From: Streptomyces sp. NBC_00250
GTDB taxonomy: Bacteria > Actinomycetota > Actinomycetes > Streptomycetales > Streptomycetaceae
Length of the DNA stretch: 64,000 bases
Reading direction: 5' to 3'
Assembly: GCF_036192275.1 (NCBI RefSeq)
Contig: NZ_CP108088.1
Span: forward strand, 1,426,001 to 1,490,000
In this document: piece by piece, positions 28,291 to 37,618 of the stretch
Position numbering within the stretch: the stretch's first letter is position 1
Layout of the letters: each line of letters starts with the position of its first letter
Notes under the pieces: generated by a model
Databases searched by the model: none
Told to the model about the DNA's origin: nothing
Seen by the model: the letters and a program-made list of their open reading frames with translations, nothing else
Made by a program: the position numbers and the translations under genes

Positions 28291-29805
28291 TCAGGCCAGC
28301 CTGATGACGTTCCAGGACATCGGTTCCAGGACCGCCCGCAGCGTCCCGTCCGCCAGCGTCGCGCCCTCCACCGCGTGCGGCGTGACCCGCTCGGGCTCGT
28401 CGAGCGTGTTGGCCGCCTCCGGGTCCGCGTCGGCGAGCGCGCTGTGCTCGACGACCCGGCCCAGGTCGAGACCGCGCAGGGCGACCTCCAGCGTCAGGGG
28501 CGCGTTCCGGCCACGGTTGACCGCGAAGACGGTGACACCACCGTCCTCGTCCCGTACGGCCGTGGCGTGCAGCAGCGGTACGTCCCCGTACCGCTCCGTG
28601 GGATACGTGGGCGAGTCCACGCGCACGTCGAGGACGGCCCCCCGGCCGTACCGGGAGGCCTGCGCGAAGGGGAAGAAGGTGGTCTGGCGCCAGGCGGGGC
28701 CGCCGGGCTCGGTCATGATCGGGGCGATCACGTTGACCAGTTGGGCGAGACAGGCCACCGCGACCCGGTCGGCGTGGCGCAGCAGGGCGATCAGGAGGGT
28801 GCCGAACACGACGGCGTCGGTGACGGTGTAGACGTCCTCCAGGAGGCGCGGGGCCTCCTGCCAGTCCCGCACGGGATGCGGATGGGGCCGGCGCTGGTAC
28901 CAGACGTTCCACTCGTCGAAGGAGAGGGTGAGCCTCTTCGACGACTTCAGCCGGGCGCCGACGTGGTCGCAGGTGGCGACGACCTCCTCGATGAAGGCCT
29001 CCATCTCGACGGCGGAGGCGAGGAAGGAGTCGCGGTCGCCGTCCACCTCCTCGTAGTAGGCGTGCAGCGAGACGTGGTCGACGACCTCGTACGTCTCCGC
29101 GAGGACGGTGGCCTCCCAGGCGGCGAAGGTCGGCAGGCCGCGCGCCGAGCTGCCGCAGGCGACGAGTTCGAGGTCGGGGTCGATCTGGCGCAGGGCGCGC
29201 GCGGTCTGCGCGGCGAGCCTGCCGTACTCCTCGGCGGTCTTCTGTCCGGTCTGCCAGGTGCCGTCCATCTCGTTGCCCAGGCACCAGAGGCGGATGCCGA
29301 AGGGGTCCTTGTCGCCGTGGGCGATGCGGCGGTCCGAAAGCTCGGTGCCGCCGGGGTGGTTGGCGTACTCGACGAGGTCCATCGCCTCGGTGATTCCCCG
29401 GGTGCCGAGGTTGAGCGCCATCATCGGCTCGGCCTGCGGGCCGACCTTCCGCAGGAAGGCGATGAACTCGCTCAGGCCGAAGCGGTTGGTCTCGGTGGAC
29501 CGCCAGGCGACGTCGAGTCGGCGCGGGCGCTCCTCGACCGGGCCGACGCCGTCCTCCCAGCGGTATCCGGAGACGAAGTTGCCGCCGGGGTACCGGATCG
29601 CGGTGACGCCCAGTTCGCGGACGAGTTCCAGGACGTCGGTGCGCAGTCCGTCCTCGTCGGCGATGGGATGGCCGGGCTCGTGGACGCCGGTGTAGACGCA
29701 GCGCCCGAGGTGCTCGACGAAGGAGCCGAAGAGGCGCGGGTCGACGGGGCCGACGGTGAAGTCGGGGTCGAGGGTGAAGCGGGCGGCGGGTTCCGTGACT
29801 GACAT
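28291..29805 (-). CDS. abfA: Alpha-L-arabinofuranosidase (GH51)
   Basis: A 504-aa cytoplasmic enzyme with no signal peptide. A TIM barrel carries Glu179 in LGNEMDG (acid/base) and Glu298 in FDEWNVWY (nucleophile). A C-terminal beta-sandwich follows (about 385-504). The N-terminal DPRLFGSFVEHLGRCVYTGV is characteristic of GH51. It releases terminal arabinose from imported arabino-oligosaccharides of pectic side chains. GAAAGGGA supplies the ribosome site. The gene is monocistronic as far as I can see. Confidence 0.94.
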   Translation of the reverse strand: MSVTEPAARFTLDPDFTVGPVDPRLFGSFVEHLGRCVYTGVHEPGHPIADEDGLRTDVLELVRELGVTAIRYPGGNFVSGYRWEDGVGPVEERPRRLDVAWRSTETNRFGLSEFIAFLRKVGPQAEPMMALNLGTRGITEAMDLVEYANHPGGTELSDRRIAHGDKDPFGIRLWCLGNEMDGTWQTGQKTAEEYGRLAAQTARALRQIDPDLELVACGSSARGLPTFAAWEATVLAETYEVVDHVSLHAYYEEVDGDRDSFLASAVEMEAFIEEVVATCDHVGARLKSSKRLTLSFDEWNVWYQRRPHPHPVRDWQEAPRLLEDVYTVTDAVVFGTLLIALLRHADRVAVACLAQLVNVIAPIMTEPGGPAWRQTTFFPFAQASRYGRGAVLDVRVDSPTYPTERYGDVPLLHATAVRDEDGGVTVFAVNRGRNAPLTLEVALRGLDLGRVVEHSALADADPEAANTLDEPERVTPHAVEGATLADGTLRAVLEPMSWNVIRLA

Positions 29806-29821
29806 GCGCGTCCCTTTCGTT

Positions 29822-29832
29822 CGAAATATCGA
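29822..29832. promoter_or_regulatory. CGAAATATCGA element before the GH51 gene
   Basis: The element lies 17-27 bp upstream of the GH51 start, close to the ribosome site. It differs by one base from CGAAATCTCGA at 1790-1800 before the permease operon. A shared regulator is possible but unproven. Confidence 0.35.
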
Positions 29833-29941
29833 CCAGTGGCCGTGTGTCCGAACGAGAAGGTAGGAGGAGGGACTTCCCGCGTCAATGGACCGCCTCCGGC
29901 CACCGCACGCGCGCGTGCGACTGCCACCGGTCCCCCATGGC

Positions 29942-30742
29942 TCAGCTCAGGACCAGCAGCACCGCCAGGGCGACGAGGAGGGAGTCGATCCGGTCCAGCA
30001 GACCGCCGGAGCCGGCCAGCCAGCGGCCGGCGTCCTTCACGCGGGCACCCCGCTTGACCATCGATTCGAGCAGGTCCCCGAGCGGGCCGCCGACCGCCAC
30101 GGCCACCGCCGTCTGCCACGTCAGGGACGACAGCACGGCGAGCGCGCAGAGACCGGCGGCCGCCCCGGCGAGCGTGCCGCTCCACCGCTTGGCGGGCGAC
30201 AGCGGGGAGAGCCGGGGGCCGCCGAGACGGCGACCCGCCGCGTACGCCACGATGTCGGCGATCGACACGGCCACGAACAGAACGAGACCGAGGGGGCCGG
30301 CCGGCACCAGACCGGCCAGGGCGCCCAGCCACACGAGCCCCAACAGGCCCGCCCCCAGGCGACGGAGCCCGTGCTCCGCGTCACCCGACAGCAGGGGCGC
30401 CCCGGCGATCGCGAGCGCCCCGACCGCCGCCACCCTGAGCACCTCGCCGGGCGCCAGCCAGGCGGTCAGGACAAGCGCGGTGACGGCCGCGCCGAGCACC
30501 GCCCGGTCCACCGGGCCCAGCCGCAGCAGCCCGCCGAACTCCGCCACCGCGACCACCCCGACCACGGCCGCGAGCGCCGCGATCCCCGGCGGGCCGAGCC
30601 AGAACGCCGCGGTGACCAGCGGCACTCCGAGCATCCACACGCACCAGCGGACCATCAGCTCACGCCGCCGGGTCGCCGCCACCGCGACTCCCCCGACCGC
30701 CAGTGCCCCGCCGAGATAGGGCACGAGACCGGCGACCGTCAT
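29942..30742 (-). CDS. CdsA-like phosphatidate cytidylyltransferase family membrane protein
   Basis: A 266-aa protein with about seven membrane segments. The C-terminus carries the CDP-diglyceride synthase signature SMVKRGARVKDAGRW to GGLLDRIDSL, with the basic K-R, K-D and D-R-x-D pairs kept. The usual histidine of P-G-H-G-G is replaced: the sequence here reads LAGSGG. The ATG overlaps the aminotransferase-fusion stop by one base (TGATG), so the two are co-translated. CdsA proteins make CDP-diacylglycerol from CTP and phosphatidate. Being in a dedicated operon with an altered motif, this copy may activate a different lipid; that is inference. Confidence 0.8.
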   Translation of the reverse strand: MTVAGLVPYLGGALAVGGVAVAATRRRELMVRWCVWMLGVPLVTAAFWLGPPGIAALAAVVGVVAVAEFGGLLRLGPVDRAVLGAAVTALVLTAWLAPGEVLRVAAVGALAIAGAPLLSGDAEHGLRRLGAGLLGLVWLGALAGLVPAGPLGLVLFVAVSIADIVAYAAGRRLGGPRLSPLSPAKRWSGTLAGAAAGLCALAVLSSLTWQTAVAVAVGGPLGDLLESMVKRGARVKDAGRWLAGSGGLLDRIDSLLVALAVLLVLS

Positions 30743-32502
30743 CACAGGGAGACCCGCCCGTCCGGCGCCCCCGACCCCACCGGCGTGCGCAGCACGTCCA
30801 GGGCGCTCCGGCACGCCGCCACGATCCGCGCGTTCTCCGCCGTGTCGCGGACGGCGACACGGAAGGTCCGCCCCTCGTACGACGGGGACATCGGCGACAG
30901 GTCCCGCAGATACACGTCGTGGCGGCGGCACTCGCGCACCAGCCGCGCCGCGCTCGGCCCGTCAGGCGGCAGGGTGACCGTGAGGAAGTTGGCGATCCCC
31001 TCGTCGACCGAGGACAGTCCGTCGAGCCCCGCGAGCCCGGCGGCCAGCCCCCGGCGCAGCACGGCGGTGCGCGCCCAGCGCTCCGCGTAGTACGCGGGGT
31101 CGCGCAGCGCCGTCACGGCGGCCAGCTGGGCCGGCAGGCTGACGGGCCAGGGCGGCGTCCATCGGCGCAGCTCCGCGGCCGTGTCCGGGTCCGCCACCAG
31201 ATACGCGGCCCGCATCCCCGACAGCGCGTACATCTTCGACAGCGAGGTGCAGACCACGACCCGGGGGTCGACCGCGGCGAGCCCGGCCAGCGAGTCCGCC
31301 GCATCGACGTAGCCCAGGTACGCCTCGTCGATCCACCACCGGGTGCGCGCGGGCGAGGCCTCGATCACGGCGCGCAGTGCGTCGGCGGGGGCGTGGCGGC
31401 CGGTCGGGTTGTTCGGATTGACCACCACCACGAGGTCGTACCGTCCGCTCCGGGTCGCGGCGGCCAGCCGGGCCGGGTCGAGCAGCCAGCCGTCCTCCCG
31501 GCGCAGCCGGAGCCGGTCGACCCGGCAGCCGATCACCCGCTCGGTGACATGGGCGTACTCGCCGTAGCTCGGATCCAGCAGGAGCACGCGGCTCCCCGGC
31601 GTCAGCCACCGTCCGAAGGCCCGGAAGATCAGGTCGGACGAGCCCGCGCCGACGACCAGTGACTCCGACGGCAGCCCGCGGACCCCGGCGAGCTCCGCCA
31701 GCAGCCCTTCCGCGCCGGTCGGCGGCGAGGTCCGCGCCGTCCACCCCGGGTCCTCCGCGAGGACCTCGCGGACCGCCGGGGCCGGTGCGAACCAGGCGTC
31801 CAACACATCGGCGGCTACCACCTCATGACGTCGTGTCAAGGTTCGGAAGTCCGTCCCGATCGCCGAGAAGAAGGCACCGCCGTGCTCACAGCCGTCGGCG
31901 CGCGGCGCGAACGGCACGTCCAGCTCCCAGTCGACGTCCGCGCGCAGCCGTTCCAGCTTCCGGCCGTGGCGCTCCGCGACCGTTCGCGTCAGCTCGGCCA
32001 CGGAACCGCTCAGCACCTCGAACGACACGGGTCCCGAGCGGACCGTCCGCCCCACCGGCATGAGCCCGGCGGCGAGGTACATGTCGAGCAGCTCCGTGCG
32101 GCCCATCGCCACCACCTGGCGGCCACCTCGCGCGGCGACCCAGCGCAGCGCCGCGTACATGAGGAGCGGTGCGGCCGCGGTGGAACGCCAGCGCTCCTCG
32201 ACGGTCAGGACGCGGATCTCGAACGGCTCCTCCTCCGTCAGGAGCGGCAGCTCCTCCCGCGTCAGGTACTTGTCGAGGGAGTAGCGGCCCACCCAGGGCG
32301 GGGTGAGGCTGACGAAGCCGATCCGCGTCTCCCCGCGCGCGGCCACGAGATAGACGTTGTCGCCGTCGAGTCCGTCGCTCAGCCGGCCGGACGGGTCCAC
32401 CGGATGCTGTCCCAGCTCCTCGGCGTACACACGATGGCGCAGCTCGTGGATCCAGTCGTGATCGCGAGGCGTGGCGGCGCGCAGCTGCAGAGCGTGGTCC
32501 AT
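30742..32502 (-). CDS. GNAT acyltransferase-PLP aminotransferase fusion
   Basis: A 586-aa protein. Residues about 1-200 form a GNAT-type domain (DHDWIHELRHRVYAEELGQH, RVLTVEERWRSTAAAPLLM, GRTELLDMYLAAGLMPVGR), with an N-terminal L-R-H-x-V-Y-x-E-E-L segment reminiscent of acyl-transferring autoinducer synthases. Residues about 230-586 form a fold-type I aminotransferase of the HisC/class I-II group, with substrate loop NPNNPTGRHAP, Asp in WWIDEAYLGY and Schiff-base Lys423 in TSLSKMYALSG. It could transaminate a substrate and acylate the amine product. The partner downstream is a CdsA-like protein. Product unknown. A perfect 16-bp palindrome lies upstream. Confidence 0.82.
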   Translation of the reverse strand: MDHALQLRAATPRDHDWIHELRHRVYAEELGQHPVDPSGRLSDGLDGDNVYLVAARGETRIGFVSLTPPWVGRYSLDKYLTREELPLLTEEEPFEIRVLTVEERWRSTAAAPLLMYAALRWVAARGGRQVVAMGRTELLDMYLAAGLMPVGRTVRSGPVSFEVLSGSVAELTRTVAERHGRKLERLRADVDWELDVPFAPRADGCEHGGAFFSAIGTDFRTLTRRHEVVAADVLDAWFAPAPAVREVLAEDPGWTARTSPPTGAEGLLAELAGVRGLPSESLVVGAGSSDLIFRAFGRWLTPGSRVLLLDPSYGEYAHVTERVIGCRVDRLRLRREDGWLLDPARLAAATRSGRYDLVVVVNPNNPTGRHAPADALRAVIEASPARTRWWIDEAYLGYVDAADSLAGLAAVDPRVVVCTSLSKMYALSGMRAAYLVADPDTAAELRRWTPPWPVSLPAQLAAVTALRDPAYYAERWARTAVLRRGLAAGLAGLDGLSSVDEGIANFLTVTLPPDGPSAARLVRECRRHDVYLRDLSPMSPSYEGRTFRVAVRDTAENARIVAACRSALDVLRTPVGSGAPDGRVSL

Positions 32503-32566
32503 GAGTCTCCCCCTGAGGCGGTCCGGCGTTCGCGCCTCAGTCTGGAAGATCACGGGCGACGAGGCC

Positions 32567-32582
32567 TGAGTACGCGTACTCA
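32567..32582. promoter_or_regulatory. Perfect 16-bp palindrome TGAGTACGCGTACTCA
   Basis: It lies 65-80 bp upstream of the start of the GNAT-aminotransferase gene, in the region where its promoter is expected. It resembles neither the LacI-type nor the CebR-type sites of the window. It is probably the operator of a dimeric regulator encoded elsewhere. Confidence 0.6.
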
Positions 32583-32737
32583 CCCTGGGGGACAGGGAAT
32601 TCGCGCACGACAGGAGGCACTTGGTGAAGCCCCGGAGAGGGCCTGGGCCGGTCGGGAACGGCGGAGGACCGGGCGGCCCCCCCCTCGGGGTCCGCCCGGT
32701 CTCGTCGTACGTGGAGCCGCTCCGTGCGGGGCGGCTG

Positions 32738-35650
32738 CTATTCGAGCAGCTCCGCGTACGAGCCCATGGCCAGGGCGATGTCCGCCTGGGCCCAGAACCG
32801 GTGGTAGGTGAAGACGGGCGCGGCACCGCCCGCCAGATAGGCCTCGATCTTCGGCCAGGCCGGGTCGTTCTCGTAGAAGGAACGGATCGAGGCGAAGGTC
32901 GACGAGGAGTTCACCGCGTCGCCGTTCGGCATGACGCCGGTCCAGCCGCTCGGCACGTAGACCGGGTCGTCGAAGCGGTTGTAGTCGGCGCGGGTCTCCG
33001 GGACGGCGATGCCCAGCGGGTCCTGGTGGTGGTCCCACATGCCGTCGAGGAGTGCCTTGGCGACCCGCTTGGCCTCGGCGTGGCCGGACTTGGCCGCGTA
33101 GTAGGTGAGGGTCTTGGCGTAGGCGGCGGCGACACCGACGTCGTTCGTGTAGTCGGCGACGGTGACGTGAAGTCCGGCGTTGGCGCCGGGGTTCGCCGCG
33201 TTCCAGGTGTCGGGCGCGCCGGACCACTGGAGGGTGGAGGGGATGCGGTAGGTGCCGTCCGGGTTGATCGTGGTCTTGGACAGCGCCCAGGAGACCCACT
33301 TGTCGAGGACGGTCTTCGCCCCGGCGTCACCGGTCTGCTGGTAGTACTCGGCGACCCGCTCCATGGACCAGGCCTGGAAGCCGAACCACTGGTTGGACGC
33401 GGGGTCGTGGTAGACGGGCTTCTCGTCGTAGAAGAGGCCGTGGAAGGTGGGGGTGCCGGCGGGCGGGGTGGCGTAGCGGCCCTGCCAGCTGTTGGTGGCG
33501 CCGCCCGCGATGGCGCCCTCGTCGGACTGGAGCCAGCGGTAGAACTCCAGCTGCCGGTCGAGGCTGGTCGCCCAGTCGGCCGCGCCCGTCGTCGACTTGG
33601 GCTTGAGCGGGGCGTACTCGCTGAGCGCGTAGGCGGCGAGCGGGTTCTGGTAGCCGCCGTGGGCGTGGCTGGAGCCGATGCGCCAGGACCAGCCGGCGGA
33701 GGTGTCGGTGGCGCCGCCCCAGGCGTAGTACCAGGACATCAGGTAGTGGGCGCTGTCCTTGCCGGTGCCGGCCGGGCAGGTGGTGGGGCCGACGCAGTCA
33801 CCGGCCTTCTTGAAGTACTTGTCGAACATCGCGTACCGCAGGTAGTCGCCCATCTTGGCGGCCTTGCCGACGGTGGCGGAGACCTGGGTGCCCTTGCCCT
33901 GCTGCTTGGCCCAGAGGTCGGCCCAGTAGGCGGCCTGGACGGCGCGGGCGTCGGCGTCGGGGGCGTTGGTGAACTTCCACTGCTTGGCGTAGGAGGCGTC
34001 CCCGGTGAAGAGGTCGAGGTAGCCGTTCCTGCCGCCGTAGGAGAAGTTGTCGCAGGTCGGGTGGGTGACGGTCTCCCAGACGGACTCCTGCGGGCCGCGC
34101 TGGAAGGTGTTGATGTACGAGGGGCCGGTCGCCGTCGGTCCCGCGGAGCACTTCCCGGGCTCGTTGCCGAAGCCGTAGACGTTGTCGACGTCCTGGATCC
34201 AGTGCATGCCGTAGATGTCGTCGGTGCCGTACGCGCTCTTGAGTTCGGCGGCGATCGGGTCGGCGCCGGAGGTCACCCCGGAGTCGAGCCGCGCCGGGTA
34301 CTGGGACGGCAGGTCCCACTCGGGCGCGTACGTGGCCGGCTTGGCGGCGTTGTACGAGGAGGTGGTGGGCGTGTCGGCGTGGGTGGGGATCATGAATTTC
34401 TCCATGGTCTCCCAGGCGCCGTTGAACTTGGTCCAGTCGCCGGTGATCTTGCCGTACATGGCCTGGAGCCAGATGAGGTAGCTGTACGCCTCCGAGGTCG
34501 TCTCGTGCCCGTGGTCGGGGGCCTCGACGATCAGGGTCTCGACGGAGTGGTACGGGATGCCCTCGGGCGAGAAGTAGCCGTTGGCCGGGTCGGTGATCTT
34601 CCCGTGGAGGTCGAGGAAGCGGGCGTCGTACGTGGAGTTCGCGGCCAGCTGGGCGACGGTGACCTCGGCCTTGGCGTGGCCGGGGGCGGTCGCGGTGAAG
34701 ACGGCGGAGCCGGTGCCGGTGGCCGCGGCGGCGACGGTCACCTTCTGGGCGGTGTTCCAGTTCGCCGGGGTGAAGGTGAGGGTCGCGGGGGTCGCGGTGA
34801 GGTTGGTGTTGCCGGAGGTACGGGCGACACTCACCGAGACGTTGGCGGTGGGGGCGGTGGAGAGCTTCAGGTCGAAGGTGCCGGTGGCGCCCTGGCGTAC
34901 CCCGAGCTGGCTCGGGGCGGCGACGAGCGCGGGGCCCGCGGCGACGGTGATGCCGACGGGCGCCGACTCGGCGGAGGAGCCGAGGCTGTCGTAGGCCTTG
35001 GCGTAGAGGGAGTGGGAGCCGGTGGCGAGGCCGGCCGCGCTGTAGGTGAAGGGCGCGGTGGTGTCGGTGCCGAGGAGCGCGGTGTCGCTGTAGAACTCCA
35101 CCTTGCTCACGGTGGCGCTGTCGGCCGCGGCGGCGGTGGCGGCGAGCGGCACCGCGTCGCCCTGGCTGTACACGGCCCCGGCGGCCGGGCTGGTCAGGAC
35201 CGCGACCGGGGGCTGATGGGCGCCCGTGCAGGGGGTGCCGTTGACCGCGAACGAGCTGGGGGCGGCGTTGGCACCGCTGTAGGTGAACTGGGCGCCGGTG
35301 GTGGTGGCGGCCCCGGCGGCGAGGGTGCCGTTCCAGGACGCGTTGGTCACCGTGACGTTCTTGCCGGACTGGGACCAGACGCCGCTCCAGCCGTTGGTGA
35401 GCTTCTGGTCACCGGCGTAGGCGTAGGTGAGGGTCCAGCCGTTGAGCGCGGTGGTGGCGCGGTTGGTGAGGGTGAGTTCGGCGGTGAAGCCCGAACCCCA
35501 GTCGTTGGTCTTGTAGTCGACGCTGCACTGCACGTCGGCGGCCTGGGCCGTGGTGGCGCCGACGGCCGTGAGACCGAGGGGGAGGGTGAGCGCCGCGGCC
35601 AGCGCGGTCAGCTGCCGGCGTGGTCGCGTTCTGGGGCGGAGGCGTGGCAT
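32738..35650 (-). CDS. Secreted CBM2-GH48 reducing-end cellobiohydrolase
   Basis: A 970-aa protein. Order: signal peptide (residues 1-38, ending AQA), CBM2 cellulose-binding domain (about 39-140; [20 protein letters not shown]), an Ig-like domain (about 145-232; [20 protein letters not shown]), a second beta domain (about 235-330; [19 protein letters not shown]) and the GH48 catalytic toroid (about 335-970). Glu383 in GHETTSEAY is the expected general acid. It processively releases cellobiose from cellulose. It is divergent from the GH5 gene across a perfect CebR-type operator. The Ig-like pair replaces the usual Thr/Pro linker. Confidence 0.95.
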   Translation of the reverse strand: MPRLRPRTRPRRQLTALAAALTLPLGLTAVGATTAQAADVQCSVDYKTNDWGSGFTAELTLTNRATTALNGWTLTYAYAGDQKLTNGWSGVWSQSGKNVTVTNASWNGTLAAGAATTTGAQFTYSGANAAPSSFAVNGTPCTGAHQPPVAVLTSPAAGAVYSQGDAVPLAATAAAADSATVSKVEFYSDTALLGTDTTAPFTYSAAGLATGSHSLYAKAYDSLGSSAESAPVGITVAAGPALVAAPSQLGVRQGATGTFDLKLSTAPTANVSVSVARTSGNTNLTATPATLTFTPANWNTAQKVTVAAAATGTGSAVFTATAPGHAKAEVTVAQLAANSTYDARFLDLHGKITDPANGYFSPEGIPYHSVETLIVEAPDHGHETTSEAYSYLIWLQAMYGKITGDWTKFNGAWETMEKFMIPTHADTPTTSSYNAAKPATYAPEWDLPSQYPARLDSGVTSGADPIAAELKSAYGTDDIYGMHWIQDVDNVYGFGNEPGKCSAGPTATGPSYINTFQRGPQESVWETVTHPTCDNFSYGGRNGYLDLFTGDASYAKQWKFTNAPDADARAVQAAYWADLWAKQQGKGTQVSATVGKAAKMGDYLRYAMFDKYFKKAGDCVGPTTCPAGTGKDSAHYLMSWYYAWGGATDTSAGWSWRIGSSHAHGGYQNPLAAYALSEYAPLKPKSTTGAADWATSLDRQLEFYRWLQSDEGAIAGGATNSWQGRYATPPAGTPTFHGLFYDEKPVYHDPASNQWFGFQAWSMERVAEYYQQTGDAGAKTVLDKWVSWALSKTTINPDGTYRIPSTLQWSGAPDTWNAANPGANAGLHVTVADYTNDVGVAAAYAKTLTYYAAKSGHAEAKRVAKALLDGMWDHHQDPLGIAVPETRADYNRFDDPVYVPSGWTGVMPNGDAVNSSSTFASIRSFYENDPAWPKIEAYLAGGAAPVFTYHRFWAQADIALAMGSYAELLE

Positions 35651-35725
35651 GCGGGTGGTTCTCCTCGCGGCTCGGAAGGTCGGGGGAGCGAAGAGCGGGA
35701 AGGCCTGACAGTCAAGCTTTGAACC

Positions 35726-35743
35726 AGTGGGAGCGCTCCCACT
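35726..35743. promoter_or_regulatory. CebR-type operator, perfect 18-bp palindrome
   Basis: AGTGGGAGCGCTCCCACT contains the CebR core TGGGAGCGCTCCCA known from Streptomyces. It lies between the divergent GH48 and GH5 genes. A half-site (AGTGGGAGCGA) at 35858-35868 is nearer the GH5 start. Confidence 0.9.
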
Positions 35744-35922
35744 GTGCAGTTGGGGCCCAACGCCGTCAAGGTGTGTGAGAAGTCGAAGTCAAAAGCCGGG
35801 GAATTTACCCAACCCCTCTTTTCCTTGGCGGCAGTTGCCGCTACGGTCTGCCCGACCAGTGGGAGCGAATCCGTCCGGTCGGCACACCGTCAGGGGTGTG
35901 CCCTCGCTGCGAGGACTCGCTC

Positions 35923-37485
35923 ATGCGACATCCCCCACGTCTGTCCGCGCTGCTCTCCGGAGTGGCGCTCACGATGGCGAGCACCGCGTTCGCCCTCATG
36001 GGTACGGCCTCAGGAGCCGCGGCCGCACCCGCTTGCACGGTGGAGTACTCGGTCGTCGGCCAGTGGGCCGGCGGCTACCAGGGTGCCGTCACCGTCACCA
36101 ACAACAGTGCCGCGCTGAACGGCTGGAGCCTCGGCTTCGGCTTCCCGGCCGGCCAGGTCGTCAGTCAGGGCTGGGGCGGCAAGTGGTCCCAGTCCGGGAC
36201 GAACGTCACGGTCGTGAACGAGAGTTGGAACGCCGCGCTCGGCACGGGCGCGAAGATCTCGGGCGGCTTCATCGCCTCCTGGTCGGGTGCCAACACGGCG
36301 CCCACCGCGTTCACGCTCAACGGCACGCCGTGCGACTCGGGCACGACCCCGACGCCGACTCCCACACCCACCGATCCGACGACACCACCCACCACGCCTC
36401 CGACCACACCACCCACGACACCCCCGACGACACCACCCACCACTCCCCCGACGACGCCGACCCCGGTCTCCGGTGCGCCCGAACTCAGCGTGTCCGGCAA
36501 CAAGTTCACCGACCAGAACGGCGCCACCCGACGCCTGCTCGGCGTCAACCGCTCCGGCGGCGAGTTCATGTGCGTCCAGGGCTACGGCATCTGGGACGGT
36601 CCCGTCGACGACGCCTCGGTCAAGGCCATCGCCGACTGGAAGGCCAACACGGTCCGCATTCCCCTCAACGAGGAGTGCTGGCTCGGCCTGGACAACATCA
36701 AGCCCGAGTACCGGGGCACGAACTACATCAACGCCGTGAAGGACCTCGTCGCCAAGGTCATCGCACACGGTATGACCCCGGTGGTCGAACTCCACTGGAC
36801 GTACGGCCAGTACACGGGCAACTCCGCGGGCTGCGCCGACGTCCACGCCTCCTGCCAGAAGCCGATGCCCGACGCCCAGTACACGCCGGCGTTCTGGACC
36901 TCGGTCGCGAACACCTTCAAGAACGACAAGCGGGTCGTCTTCGACCTGTTCAACGAGCCCTATCCGGACCGGGCGACCTCCACCGCGACCCAGGCCTGGT
37001 CCTGCTGGCGCGACGGCGGCACCTGCCCCGGCATCGGCTACGAGGTCGCCGGCATGCAGGACCTGCTGGACGCGGTCCGCGCCACGGGGTCGAAGAACCT
37101 CGTCCTCGTCCCGGGCATCGCGTACTCCAACGACCTGAGCCAGTGGCTCACGTACCGCCCCACGGACCCGGCGGGCAATCTGGCCGCCGCCTGGCACGTC
37201 TACAACTTCAACACCTGCGCCGACGAGACGTGCTGGAACGACACCCTCGCCCCGGTAGCCGCCGAGGTTCCTCTCCTCGCGGGCGAGATCGGTGAGAACA
37301 CCTGCGGACACGCGTTCATCGACCGCGTCATGAAGTGGTTCGACGACCGCGGCCTCTCGTACCTGGGCTGGACCTGGAACACCTGGAACTGCAACTCCGG
37401 TCCCGCGCTGATCAGTTCGTACGACGGCACTCCCACCGCGTTCGGCATCGGACTGCGCGATCACCTGCGCGTCCTCACCCCCTGA
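35923..37485 (+). CDS. Secreted CBM2-GH5 endoglucanase
   Basis: A 520-aa protein. ATG 35923 is preferred over an upstream ATG at 35896 because GAGGA lies 9 nt before it and the signal peptide then has normal length (RLSALLSGVALTMASTAFAL, ending AAA). Order: CBM2 (about 35-140), a Thr/Pro linker of TPPT units (about 145-182) and the GH5 catalytic barrel. Glu345 in FNEPYP is the acid/base and Glu455 in LAGEIGE the nucleophile. It cuts internal cellulose bonds. The 3' end of the gene is the first copy of a tandem repeat. Confidence 0.93.
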   Translation: MRHPPRLSALLSGVALTMASTAFALMGTASGAAAAPACTVEYSVVGQWAGGYQGAVTVTNNSAALNGWSLGFGFPAGQVVSQGWGGKWSQSGTNVTVVNESWNAALGTGAKISGGFIASWSGANTAPTAFTLNGTPCDSGTTPTPTPTPTDPTTPPTTPPTTPPTTPPTTPPTTPPTTPTPVSGAPELSVSGNKFTDQNGATRRLLGVNRSGGEFMCVQGYGIWDGPVDDASVKAIADWKANTVRIPLNEECWLGLDNIKPEYRGTNYINAVKDLVAKVIAHGMTPVVELHWTYGQYTGNSAGCADVHASCQKPMPDAQYTPAFWTSVANTFKNDKRVVFDLFNEPYPDRATSTATQAWSCWRDGGTCPGIGYEVAGMQDLLDAVRATGSKNLVLVPGIAYSNDLSQWLTYRPTDPAGNLAAAWHVYNFNTCADETCWNDTLAPVAAEVPLLAGEIGENTCGHAFIDRVMKWFDDRGLSYLGWTWNTWNCNSGPALISSYDGTPTAFGIGLRDHLRVLTP

Positions 37486-37603
37486 TCGGACCACGCGATC
37501 ACCTGCGCGGTCTCACCCCCTGACCGGACTGCGCGATCACCTGCGCGTCCTCACACCCCCTGATCGGACCGCGCGATCACCTGCGCGGTCTCACTCCCTG
37601 AAA
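37449..37603. repeat. Four tandem copies of a 38-40 bp unit at the 3' end of the GH5 gene
   Basis: Copies are 37449-37486, 37487-37524, 37525-37564 and 37565-37603, each containing GCGATCACCTGCGCG. Copies 1 and 3 match each other best, as do 2 and 4, so a two-unit block seems to have been duplicated. Copy 1 encodes the last residues of the cellulase (GLRDHLRVLTP and stop). In copies 2 and 4 the ends pair (GACCGCGC with GCGCGGTC, loop GATCACCT), giving hairpins before the GH6 gene. Confidence 0.92.
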
Positions 37604-37618
37604 GGAATCCCCACCCGC

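Noticed and set aside
28261..28304. Terminator TCAGGCTG/CAGCCTGA after the GH51 gene
   Set aside because: One arm lies inside the last codons of the gene and the 28-nt loop is large, so I do not call it with confidence.
37449..37603. Second CRISPR or attachment-site interpretation of the tandem repeat
   Set aside because: Copies abut with no unique spacers, no integrase or tRNA is nearby, and the first copy is coding sequence.
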